Shown piece by piece: positions 38,408 to 46,111 of a stretch of DNA of 64,000 nt. This DNA is from Planctomycetota bacterium. GTDB lineage: Bacteria; Planctomycetota; J058. The DNA lies in the NCBI GenBank assembly GCA_003695705.1, contig RFHU01000377.1, positions 1 to 64,000 on the forward strand, in the 5' to 3' direction. How positions within the stretch are numbered: position 1 is the first letter of the stretch; each line of letters opens with the position of its first letter. Made by a program: the position numbers and the translations under genes. A model generated the notes under the pieces. That model saw only the letters and a list, made by a program, of their open reading frames with translations. It had not been told where the DNA came from and searched no databases.

Positions 38408-41002
38408 GTGCGGGGCGTCTCGTGCTGCTGGGTCTTGACGTGCGCTGCGGCGACGGCAGCGGCGGCGGCGCCGGAGGAGTCGGCGACGCCGCCGGCGAGC
38501 GAGGCCGACCGGCGGGCGGCCAGCGAGGCGGCAACCCAGGCAGGCGTCCACGCCTACCGGGCGAAACGCTGGGCCCAAGCCGTCGCCGCGCACGGACGCG
38601 CCATTGCGCTCTGGCCCGAGAACGCACGATCCCTCAACGACCTCGCCTGGATCTTGCTCACCGCGCCCGACGAAGGGCTGCGGGATCCGCGCCGGGCCTT
38701 GGAACTCGCCCGCCGGGCGGTGGCCATCGAGCCGCGCGCGCACGCCTACCTCGACACCCTGGCCACGGCCTGGGACCGCATCGGGCGCTCGCGGAAGGCC
38801 GCGCGGCTCGAGTTCGAGGCCACGCGTCTCGACCCGCAGGACGTCTACGGCGAGCATCTCGTCCGCTTCGCGCAGCGGGCGCGCTCGGGCGCCGCAGGAA
38901 ACGGGCGTGCCGTGGCCGAGGCCACGGGACTCGAGGCGTGGGGCTGGCGGGTCCGAGCTTGCGCCGCCACTCCGCCCCGCGCGGCGCGACCGCTGTGGGA
39001 GCGGGCCCTCTCGCTCGTGGCCCACGTCGAGGGTGGCGACCTGCGAGCGCTCGCCGTGCGGGGCGAGGCGCTCGCGGCCCTCGGACGATGGGCCGAGGCC
39101 GAAGTCGCCCTCGGCGAGGCCGTGGCCCACGGAGCCGATCGCCTGGTGCCGGCGCTTTGGGTCCACCGCGCCCAGGCGCTCGAGGCCCTGGGGCACCGAA
39201 CGGAGGCCGCGGCAGCCCTGGAGGAGGCGCTCGCCCGCCGGCCCTCGGCGCACGATCTGTGGCATCGCCTGGCGGAGACCTGGCGCGCCCTGGAGCGGCC
39301 CGAGCGCGTCGCCGACGCAGTGTCCCGGGGCGTTGCCGCCGTCTCCTCGGCGTCGCCGCTCTGGGCCACCCGAGTACGGGCCCGCTTGCACCGCGTGGCG
39401 GCGCGCGCCTTCGCCGACGCCCTCGCGCGCGCGCGAACGGGCCTCCCGCCCGAGGCTCCCGACCCGCCGGCGGCCGCGGCCGCGCGGCGCGGTTGGCGCG
39501 ACGCGCTGGTCCGCTCCGTCGCCGCCCGGAGCGAAAACGACGCCGCGGACCGGCGCATCGCCGAACTCGACGCGCGCCTGCGCAACGGCGCCCCGCAACC
39601 CTCCCGCGCGGACCTGCGCGCGCGCCTGGGCCGCGAAGTGCTCGGCGTCGAAGAGGCGCCGCGCTTTCGCGCGGAGCCTTTGCCCGGAGGCGTCCGCGCA
39701 CGGCGCGTGGCCCTCGGCGACGTCGACGACGACGGCGACCTCGACATCGTGACCGACGGCTCGCGTCTGCTGCGCAACGACGGGGGAGGACGCTTTCGCC
39801 TCGACGAAGACTCCGGCCTGCGACCTGGCAGCCAGGGCGGTGTGCTCGGCGACGTGGACCGAGACGGTGACCTCGATCTCTTCGCCTTCGGCGGCGGACG
39901 AGCGGGGGACCGACTCTACCTCAACCAAGGAGGCGGTCGCTTCCGCGACGTCGCCGGCGCGGGCGGCGCGCGCGACGCGCTCCCCAGCCAGGCCGCGGCC
40001 CTCGGCGACCTGAACGGCGACGGAGCCCTCGACCTCTACGTCGCCAACTACGAGCGCCCGGGCCCGCCCCTCGGTCGCGGAACGCGGGACCGGCTCTACT
40101 TCGGCGACGGTCGCGGCGGCTTTCGCGACGCCTCGACGCGCCTCGGCAGCGCCGCGGCGCTCTGCGCGCGTGGCGCGAGCATGGCCGACGTCGACGGCGA
40201 CGGCGACCTCGACCTGTTCGTGCCGACCTATCGCCTGCAGCGGGACCTGCTGTGGATCAACGAGGGGTCGGGGAAGCTGCGCGAGGAGGGGCGCGAGCGC
40301 GGCGTGGCGGGGCGTGCAACCCGCGGCGCGTACGGCCACGGCATCGGGGCGGCCTGGGGGGACCTGGACCGAGACGGAGACCTCGACTTGGTCGTGGCGC
40401 GCCTGGCGCACCCACGCTTCATCGAATTCAGCGACACCACGGCCGTCTACCTGCAGCAAGCAGACGGTCGCTTTCGCCGTGCATCCGGACGGGCGGGAAT
40501 CGCCTTCGAGGAAACCCACGCGAACCCGACCCTCTTCGACGCCGACGACGACGGAGACCTCGACCTGTTCTTGACCAGCACCTACCCCGGACGGCCCAGC
40601 AGCCTCTGGCGCAACCTGCTCTGCGAGACGGGAACTCTGCGCTTCGAGGACGTGACCTGGGTGGCCAGCGCGCGCCTCTACGATGGCTGGGGAGCGGCGG
40701 CGGGCGACCTCGACGGCGACGGCGACCTCGACCTCGCCGTCTCGGCGGGAGGACGACTGCGCCTGCTCATGAACCGGGGCGCGGAGGGGACGAACCCCCG
40801 CAGCCTGCGGGTTCGGCTGCGTGGCACGCGCGGCGACGCCTGGGGCGTGGGCGCGACGGCGATCCTGCGCAGCCCTGGCGCCCCGCCGCTCCTCGAGGCG
40901 GTACGACTGGGAGAAGGCACCGGCTGCCAATCGGAACCGGTGCTCCACTTCGGCCTGGGGCAGCGAAGGGGTCCGTTCTCGCTGGAGGTGCGCTGGCCCT
41001 AG
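38408..41002 (+). CDS. TPR plus FG-GAP/VCBS repeat protein with UnbV/ASPIC end, prematurely stopped
   Basis: An 864-residue secreted protein: a hydrophobic N-terminal segment (CCWVLTCAAATAAAAA), TPR-like helices to about residue 390, then at least six FG-GAP/VCBS calcium-loop repeats such as VALGDVDDDGDLDIVTDG, LGDVDRDGDLDLFAFGG and ADVDGDGDLDLFVPTY, and an ASPIC/UnbV domain. The UnbV domain should continue after VRWP with SGR; here the codon is TAG at 41000-41002. The next 21 codons stay in frame and read GRRSVHEVAPGANVV, exactly the missing end of the domain, up to a TGA at 41066-41068. So the gene lost about 22 residues by a nonsense change, most simply TCG to TAG. The GTG start has GAGGA 5 bases upstream and a TAGACT hexamer at 38379. 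Calcium-dependent surface binding is inferred. Confidence 0.8.
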   Translation: MRGVSCCWVLTCAAATAAAAAPEESATPPASEADRRAASEAATQAGVHAYRAKRWAQAVAAHGRAIALWPENARSLNDLAWILLTAPDEGLRDPRRALELARRAVAIEPRAHAYLDTLATAWDRIGRSRKAARLEFEATRLDPQDVYGEHLVRFAQRARSGAAGNGRAVAEATGLEAWGWRVRACAATPPRAARPLWERALSLVAHVEGGDLRALAVRGEALAALGRWAEAEVALGEAVAHGADRLVPALWVHRAQALEALGHRTEAAAALEEALARRPSAHDLWHRLAETWRALERPERVADAVSRGVAAVSSASPLWATRVRARLHRVAARAFADALARARTGLPPEAPDPPAAAAARRGWRDALVRSVAARSENDAADRRIAELDARLRNGAPQPSRADLRARLGREVLGVEEAPRFRAEPLPGGVRARRVALGDVDDDGDLDIVTDGSRLLRNDGGGRFRLDEDSGLRPGSQGGVLGDVDRDGDLDLFAFGGGRAGDRLYLNQGGGRFRDVAGAGGARDALPSQAAALGDLNGDGALDLYVANYERPGPPLGRGTRDRLYFGDGRGGFRDASTRLGSAAALCARGASMADVDGDGDLDLFVPTYRLQRDLLWINEGSGKLREEGRERGVAGRATRGAYGHGIGAAWGDLDRDGDLDLVVARLAHPRFIEFSDTTAVYLQQADGRFRRASGRAGIAFEETHANPTLFDADDDGDLDLFLTSTYPGRPSSLWRNLLCETGTLRFEDVTWVASARLYDGWGAAAGDLDGDGDLDLAVSAGGRLRLLMNRGAEGTNPRSLRVRLRGTRGDAWGVGATAILRSPGAPPLLEAVRLGEGTGCQSEPVLHFGLGQRRGPFSLEVRWP

Positions 41003-41068
41003 GGGCGCCGCAGCGTGCACGAAGTCGCCCCCGGCGCCAACGTCGTGCGCGAGCCCGAAGGACCCTGA
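41003..41068 (+). other. In-frame remainder of the UnbV domain after the TAG
   Basis: Twenty-one sense codons and a TGA continue the upstream frame and match the expected end of an ASPIC/UnbV domain. They are untranslated unless the TAG is read through or is a sequence error. From 41069 to 41270 I see nothing recognisable. Confidence 0.7.
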
Positions 41069-41270
41069 CGTCCTGCCGGCCCTGCGCCGGTTCTCGGAGG
41101 GGTGCGCCCCGCCTGGACGAAGTCCGCTCGCCGCCTCCGGACGACCGTTGCGTCGAGCGTGCGTACCGGAGGGAGAGTTCGGATCGCGCGGCCTGCAGCG
41201 AGCGGTGCGGCCGCGGACCTTGCGGACGTGGCGCTCCGCAGCGCACGCCGGCGGCCTCGGCGCCCGGAGG

Positions 41271-41618
41271 TCAGCCGGCGTAGGGCTGGTCGGGCTCGGC
41301 GCCCCCGGCCAGGAGGATCTCTCCCCCGCGCAGGAGGCCCGCCTTGTAGAGGGTGTGCGCGAGCATTTGCGGAGCGTCCCGGAGCACGACCCGGCGCGCG
41401 CCCCGACCGGCGAGTTCGCGTACGAGGTCGACGAAGCGCGCCAGGGCCACGCCGCCCTGGAGTTCCAAGGTGCCGCAGTCCACTTCGACTTCGTGCGGCG
41501 CCCGGGCGCAGGCGGCGCGCCAGTCCCTCGCGAACGCCCCGTCGGCTCCGTCCCAAGCACCGCGGGGACGCAGGAGGAGACGACCCGCGGGCTCTTCGCC
41601 CTCCACCTCGAGCTCCAC
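41271..41618 (-). CDS. STAS-domain protein (anti-anti-sigma-like)
   Basis: A 115-residue protein. Residues 40-105 fit a STAS fold: HEVEVDCGTLELQGGVALAR, then FVDLVRELAGRGARRVVLRD and APQMLAHTLYKAGLL. The phosphorylatable Ser usual in anti-anti-sigma factors is not present; the corresponding loop reads LELQGGVA, so regulation by an RsbW-type kinase is doubtful. It may act as a scaffold or a lipid-asymmetry (MlaB-like) component. GTG was chosen because GGGAGGA stands 5 bases upstream and a TAGGAT hexamer 25 bases away; the long frame upstream has no protein-like composition. Confidence 0.6.
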   Translation of the reverse strand: MELEVEGEEPAGRLLLRPRGAWDGADGAFARDWRAACARAPHEVEVDCGTLELQGGVALARFVDLVRELAGRGARRVVLRDAPQMLAHTLYKAGLLRGGEILLAGGAEPDQPYAG

Positions 41619-41643
41619 GCGCGTCCTCCCGTCGAGGCGGAGG

Positions 41644-41649
41644 ATCCTA
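41644..41649 (-). promoter_or_regulatory. Candidate -10 element TAGGAT of the STAS gene
   Basis: TAGGAT on the reverse strand, about 25 bases before the GTG, leaving room for the GGGAGGA ribosome binding site. Confidence 0.35.
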
Positions 41650-41772
41650 CCCGGCGAACCGAGGTGGCGCCCCTGCGCAGCAGGCGAGGTGTCCGGCGGC
41701 CCGCGCAGCCCTTGCCGGGCCTCCCTCTCCCGCCTCGGGTCGCGGCGCGTAGCGCGGAGTCGCCGCCTGCAC

Positions 41773-42080
41773 CGGGCCCCGAGCATGCCGCGCTCCTCCG
41801 ACAACCCGCCCGCGGATTCCTCGGAGCCGCCGCCTCGCCGACCGGCGCAAGACCTTCCGCACGGGCCGCCGCGCGCAGGCCTCGGCCGCCTTCGCGCTCT
41901 TCGGGAAGGAAACCTGCCTGCGCAGGACCAGGGGCTCGGGGACGATCTTCTTCGCCCCGTGCAGCCGGCGCTGCGTCTTCTGCCCGAACCGGATGACCTC
42001 TCAGCAGGGCGCAGGGGAGGAACTCGAAGCCGATGACTGCCCCGAGGTCGCCAGCGCGGCAGCCGGCGCGAGGCACCGCC
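41773..42080 (+). pseudogene. Remnant of a radical SAM activating-enzyme-like gene (PflX/YfkB type)
   Basis: Pieces of a radical SAM protein lie in two frames. One frame shows PEHAALLRQPARGFLGAAA, an N-terminal helix; the next shows FGKETCLRRTRGSGTIFFAP followed by CSRRCVFCPNRMTSQQGAG and EELEADD. The family pattern is GSGTIFFxGCNLRCVFCQNxxIS, so the CxxxCxxC iron-sulfur motif is retained (C-SRR-C-VF-C) but the upstream cysteines are gone, the frames are broken, and the barrel after EELEADD is missing. No start codon precedes the main frame. This is a dead, truncated copy. It is flanked by the STAS gene and by a GxxExxY remnant. Confidence 0.65.
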
Positions 42081-42359
42081 AGGTCGGACCGTTGCGCCTC
42101 GGCGGGGCCGGACGGACACGGGCCGGGCCGGGCGGGCGAGCCCCTCCGGGCTTCGCCGCCCGGTCCGCGCGCGCAGAGGGAGCTCGGGAGGGCCCGCAGC
42201 GCGCCGATCGCGTTGCCCGTCGCGGACGAGAGCACCGACCGCCGGCACCGTCGAAGGAAGGGTGGCCTGGGGTCCGCCTCAAGGCGGACCGCCGCCCGTC
42301 GCACCGCGGATCGACACGTATCGGAATTCAACTGCCTAGGACGCCAAGGACGCCAAGAA
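42081..42359. other. Non-coding gap between two pseudogenes
   Basis: No coding signal. Contains a perfect hairpin GGTCCGCCT-CA-AGGCGGACC at 42271-42290 and a tandem duplication of GACGCCAAG at 42340-42357 directly behind the GxxExxY remnant. Confidence 0.5.
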
Positions 42360-42626
42360 TCAAGAGAGGACGACGCGTTGCACGCCGTCCTTTGGCCCGG
42401 GAACGTTGAAATGGATCAGCAGAGCGAGGTTCTTGCCCGTGGCCTTCCGAGAGGAGACGACGGTCGCTTTGTGGAGCGGTAGGACCTAGCGCACGGCCTC
42501 GAGTTCGACGATCCAGCGACCGCCCACAAGGAGGTCGAGCCTCCCTTCCCCAACGTAGGCCCCCTTGCATTCAACCTTGCGTCGGGCCTCCCGACGGGCG
42601 TCGAGCGCAGTGATGGCCCTTCGGTA
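42360..42626 (-). pseudogene. GxxExxY family protein remnant with in-frame stop
   Basis: One reverse frame reads KVECKGAYVGEGRLDLLVGG, RWIVELEAVR, then TAG (42488-42486), then VLPLHKATVVSSRKATGKN and LALLIHFNVPGPKDGVQRVV before a TGA. This is the second half of a GxxExxY protein, a small family common in Planctomycetota and Verrucomicrobiota, with its hallmark ends VELKAVE and LLINFNVPxxKDGxxR. The N-terminal half with the GxxExxY motif is not recognisable upstream, there is no start codon, and a nonsense codon interrupts the frame. Both lesions indicate a pseudogene. The family's function is unknown. Confidence 0.75.
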
Positions 42627-42751
42627 CGCGCCGTGGCTCTTCGACCCGCCCGCTCGCTCTTCCGCCTGGCGCCGGGGCGCAAGCCGCTGGGGAAGTCCCC
42701 AGGCGTCCGACGGAGCCCTGGGGTAGCCTGGAGCGAGGGAGGAGGTGCCTC

Positions 42752-43300
42752 GTGGGCGAAGCCTCGAACGGACGAGCGTCGGCAGCCAGCGACGCGGAGG
42801 AGCGGGAACTCGCGCACGCCCTGCGCGGCCTGCAGGTCGGTGCCGCGGGCCTGCTGTTCGGCGTGCTGTCCTTCTTCGGCCTCGTGGTCGTGCTCTCGCA
42901 GCGGGGCGCGCCCGCTCAGCCCGCAGGCGACTCGGGCCCCCTGTTGATCCAACTGACCGCCGCGGCGGGCTTGTTGGCGCCGAGCGCGTGGTTGGCCGCC
43001 GGCGTACTGCATCGCGCCTTCGCGCAGCGCCTTCGCGCCCTCGACCCGCGCGCGCGCCGCGGAGCCGAAGGGCTCCGCCTCTACCGCACCGCGGTCCTCC
43101 TTCCGCTGGCCCTATGCGAGGGTACGGCGCTCTTCGGCCTGGTCGTCCTGCTCCTGGGAAGTCTGCAGGGCGGACTGCGCGACGCTCCGCTGCTGTGGGT
43201 CAACGCCCTCTACTCGCTCGGGCTCGTCGTCGCGCTGGCTGTTCTCTTCCCTACGCCCGAACGCGCGCGCGCGCTCCTGAGCGGAAGCGACCCTCCCTAG
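42752..43300 (+). CDS. Small four-helix integral membrane protein
   Basis: A 182-residue protein not assigned to a family. Four hydrophobic segments lie near residues 29-49, 67-88, 113-136 and 148-166; both ends are hydrophilic and the loops are Arg/Ala-rich. The GTG start has GAGGAGG 6 bases upstream and a TAGCCT hexamer at about 42731, so it seems to have its own promoter. It is convergent with the family 9 glycosyltransferase. Nothing in the neighbourhood suggests a role. Confidence 0.7.
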   Translation: MGEASNGRASAASDAEERELAHALRGLQVGAAGLLFGVLSFFGLVVVLSQRGAPAQPAGDSGPLLIQLTAAAGLLAPSAWLAAGVLHRAFAQRLRALDPRARRGAEGLRLYRTAVLLPLALCEGTALFGLVVLLLGSLQGGLRDAPLLWVNALYSLGLVVALAVLFPTPERARALLSGSDPP

Positions 43301-43434
43301 CAGGCCTTGGGCCAGAGCCCCGCTCGCGCCGGCCGAAGGTCCAGCCCCGTGGGTTGCTGGGCCTCGGGTCATCCCGGCCGAGCGCTCCCGAGACCCCAAG
43401 GATCCGCCCCCCCGCCCGGAGGGGAGCGCGCGCT

Positions 43435-44607
43435 TCAGCCGAGGATGAGGCGCCGCGCCGCGGCCAGGACCCGCTCGACGGTGGTGTCTTCCCAGCAAGT
43501 CTCCGGGCACGGGTAGGCGGGAACCCCGTGGCAGTGGTGCAGCACTCCTTCGGGGCGATGAGGACACCCGCTGCGCAATACGCTCACCCGAGGGCCGATG
43601 GGTGCGCAGAGGGCGGGGTTGGTGCTGTTGAACAGGGCCACGGTCGGCGTCCCCGCGGCGGCCGCCAGGTGGCTCAGCCCGGAGTCGTTGCAGACCACCA
43701 GCCGTGCCGAGGCGAGGAGCACGGCGATGCCCCCGAGATCGGCCCCCGCGATCGCGCGACCGCGGCGGGTTCCGGCGACCACCTGCGCACAGAGCGCTTC
43801 TTCGTCGGCGCTGCCCACGGCCGCGACCTCGAACTGCCGCTCCTCGAGGGCCTCGGCCAGGCGAGCGAAGCGGGCCGCCGGCCAGCGCTTGCCGGCCCAC
43901 CCCGCCCCCGGCGCGAGCACCGCCAAGGCCGCCCGGGGCTCGAGCCCCAAGGCTTCGAGGGCGGCCCAGCGGCCGGCAACGCTCCCGGGCAGCGGAAGCG
44001 GGCGCGGCTCCGGAGGCGCCTCGGGCGGCGCGGTCTCGAGCAAGGGCGCGGCCACGTGCCACGGACGCAGCGCCAGGTGGCTTCCGCGCGCCGGTGGCGG
44101 CTGCGCGACGGAGTAGAGTTCGGCCAGTTCGTGCAGGGCGAGGCCGACGCTGCGGGCCGGGCGGGCCGCGAAGGCCACCAGCGCCGAGAAGGGATTCGAG
44201 CACAGGTCCAGAACCAGGTCGAAACCTTCGGCACGCAGGCGGGCTGCTTCGGACCACAGGCTCCGCCAGTTCGCGCCCTCCCGGAGTCGGTCGCTCACCA
44301 GGCCCGGGGCCTCGATGACCCGCTCGTCGGCGACCACCCCGCGCCAGAGCCCTCGCGCGCGCGGGCTGGTGGCGACCCACAGAGCCCCGCCGCCAAAACG
44401 CTCGGCGAGCGGCCGCGCCACCTGGCTCGCCCAGAACACATCGCCCAGCCAGCCGGGGGCGAGGAGCAAGATGCGTTCGCGCCCGCAGTCCTCGAGGTCG
44501 GGTCGAAAGTAGCCGGACCGGGCCAAGCCGCGCAGGGCAGGGCGGGAGAGGCCAAGGAGCCGCGCCAGGCTCTTCCCGAAGGTGCGCGCGTCGGTGAACC
44601 ATCCCAT
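43435..44607 (-). CDS. Glycosyltransferase family 9 protein (heptosyltransferase-like)
   Basis: A 390-residue GT-B fold transferase. The N-terminal lobe starts ERILLLAPGWLGDVFWASQV (about residue 43), the GT9 pattern with the catalytic Asp after GWLG. The C-terminal lobe has LAVLAPGAGWAGKRWPAARFA and the donor-binding motif LLASARLVVCNDSGLSHLAA followed by GTPTVALFNSTNP. These match ADP-heptose:LPS heptosyltransferases (WaaF/WaaC type); gmhA at 5349 would supply the heptose pathway. A Cys-rich end (CPHRPEGVLHHCHG, CPETCWED) resembles the Fe-S-like tail in some members. The ATG is supported by TTGGGG and TATAGG boxes with 17-base spacing, TATAGG ending 7 bases upstream. Confidence 0.85.
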   Translation of the reverse strand: MGWFTDARTFGKSLARLLGLSRPALRGLARSGYFRPDLEDCGRERILLLAPGWLGDVFWASQVARPLAERFGGGALWVATSPRARGLWRGVVADERVIEAPGLVSDRLREGANWRSLWSEAARLRAEGFDLVLDLCSNPFSALVAFAARPARSVGLALHELAELYSVAQPPPARGSHLALRPWHVAAPLLETAPPEAPPEPRPLPLPGSVAGRWAALEALGLEPRAALAVLAPGAGWAGKRWPAARFARLAEALEERQFEVAAVGSADEEALCAQVVAGTRRGRAIAGADLGGIAVLLASARLVVCNDSGLSHLAAAAGTPTVALFNSTNPALCAPIGPRVSVLRSGCPHRPEGVLHHCHGVPAYPCPETCWEDTTVERVLAAARRLILG

Positions 44608-44614
44608 GCCTCTA

Positions 44615-44643
44615 CCTATACGGGAGGACGCGCCCCACCCCAA
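44615..44643 (-). promoter_or_regulatory. Predicted promoter of the family 9 glycosyltransferase
   Basis: On the reverse strand TTGGGG (44643-44638), 17-base spacer, TATAGG (44620-44615), ending 7 bases before the ATG. Confidence 0.5.
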
Positions 44644-44729
44644 GCGACGTGGCCCTTGCCCTTTCCCTGGCGGGCACGGCCACACGGACCGCGGGAGCCG
44701 AGGGCGATCCCCGCGACGAGGGTGCGCGG

Positions 44730-44735
44730 TAGAGT
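44730..44735 (+). promoter_or_regulatory. Predicted -10 element TAGAGT, leaderless promoter of ilvE
   Basis: TAGAGT ends 6 bases before the ilvE ATG; there is no ribosome binding site in the remaining six bases. Confidence 0.45.
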
Positions 44736-44741
44736 ACTTCC

Positions 44742-45740
44742 ATGAGCTACGCAGCCCCCACTGGCTTCGCCTACCGGCCTACCCCTTGGCGCTTCCAAGC
44801 GGAGTGGGACGGTTCTTGGAGCGAGGGAAGGCTTCTCTCCGATCCTCGCCTGAGCATCGAGGAGGGGGCGACCTGCCTCCACTACGGACAGCAGTGCTTC
44901 GAGGGACTCAAGGCCTACGCCGCTCCGGACGGAACGCCCCTCCTCTTTCGACCCGAAGAGAACGCGCGGCGCATGGCGCGCAGCGCCGAGCGTCTCTTGC
45001 TCCCGCCGCCTCCGGAAGAGCTGTTCTTCGCAGGAGTCCGGGCCTGCGTCCGGGCGAACCGCGACCACCTCCCCGCGCACGGGTCGGGCGCCTCCCTCTA
45101 CGTTCGGCCCGTGCTGCTCGGGGTGGGCGACAACCTCGGGCTTCGTCCAGCGCCGCGCGCCGTGTTCCGAGTCTTCTGCTCCCCGGTGGGGCCCTACTTC
45201 GCCGATGGGCTGCGGGGAATCCGCCTTCTGGTCAGCGACGAAGACCGCGTCGCCCCCCGCGGGCTGGGCGCCTACAAGGCGGGGGGCAACTACGCCGGAG
45301 GCCTCTTGCTCGCGAAACGCGCCAAGGAGCAAGGCTACGACGAAGTGCTCTACCTCGACGCCATCGAGCATCGCTACCTCGACGAAGCCGGTTCGGCCAA
45401 CGTCTACGGCGTCGCCGGAGGCACCCTCCTCACCCCCCGCTCGCCCTCCATCCTCCCCTCGATCACACTCGCCTCGCTGTTGGTGCTCGCCGAGGAAGAG
45501 CTCGGCCTGCGGGTGGAGCGCCGCCGCGTCGCCATCGACGAAGTGGCGGACTTCGAGGAGATGGGCTGCACGGGCACGGCGGCGGTCATCACCCCCGTGG
45601 CCTCCGTCCGGCACGGAGAGCAGGAGTGGCGCCTGCCCCACGCGCCCGGACCCCGCACCGAAGAACTCTACCGGCTCCTCGTGGGCACCCAGACCGGAGC
45701 GCTCCCAGACCCTCGCGGCTGGCGCATGCCCGTAAGTTGA
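44742..45740 (+). CDS. ilvE: Branched-chain amino acid aminotransferase
   Basis: A 332-residue fold-type IV PLP aminotransferase of the long (eukaryote/BCAT-II-like) type, which transaminates leucine, isoleucine and valine with 2-oxoglutarate. The PLP lysine is Lys179 in GAYKAGGNYAGG. Other motifs are LHYGQQCFEGLKAY, LYVRPVLLGVGDNLG, DEVLYLDAIEHRYLDEAGSA and EMGCTGTAAVITPV. Length and motif order are normal. It is monocistronic, divergent from the glycosyltransferase, with 134 bases between the two start codons. Confidence 0.93.
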   Translation: MSYAAPTGFAYRPTPWRFQAEWDGSWSEGRLLSDPRLSIEEGATCLHYGQQCFEGLKAYAAPDGTPLLFRPEENARRMARSAERLLLPPPPEELFFAGVRACVRANRDHLPAHGSGASLYVRPVLLGVGDNLGLRPAPRAVFRVFCSPVGPYFADGLRGIRLLVSDEDRVAPRGLGAYKAGGNYAGGLLLAKRAKEQGYDEVLYLDAIEHRYLDEAGSANVYGVAGGTLLTPRSPSILPSITLASLLVLAEEELGLRVERRRVAIDEVADFEEMGCTGTAAVITPVASVRHGEQEWRLPHAPGPRTEELYRLLVGTQTGALPDPRGWRMPVS

Positions 45741-46111
45741 CCGACGCGGGCCGCCTGGGCCTCGAACCCCCACGCCGGACCCGGCGCCCGCTCCCCTCGC
45801 GCTCGTCGACCCAAAACTCCCGCCCCACGCTGCGCCGAGCCCGACCTCGTCCCCCACCCGCTTCCTGGGCAGGTCGGCAGGTACGCGGCGCGTAAAGATC
45901 GCGGGAAGTCCTTGCAGCGCGGCCGCCCGGCGGGAGAATGCGTGCTTCCCCAAGCGCCCGCGACGAGGCCCCACGGCCCGTCGAGGCAGCTCCGACGGCC
46001 CCCCCTCGCGTCGCTCCCAGCCCTCGCTCGGAACGGCGCAACCCGCCGTCGGGACTCCTGCGACGGGTCGACCGCAAGGGCCACCGCCGCGCGGCGAACC
46101 GAGGTGCTGCC
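45741..46111. other. Intergenic region upstream of the pyrimidine catabolism genes
   Basis: About 370 bases without a supported gene on either strand. No clear promoter, riboswitch or terminator could be identified by eye; a TAAAGATC-containing stretch near 45893 is the only AT-richer patch. Confidence 0.45.
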
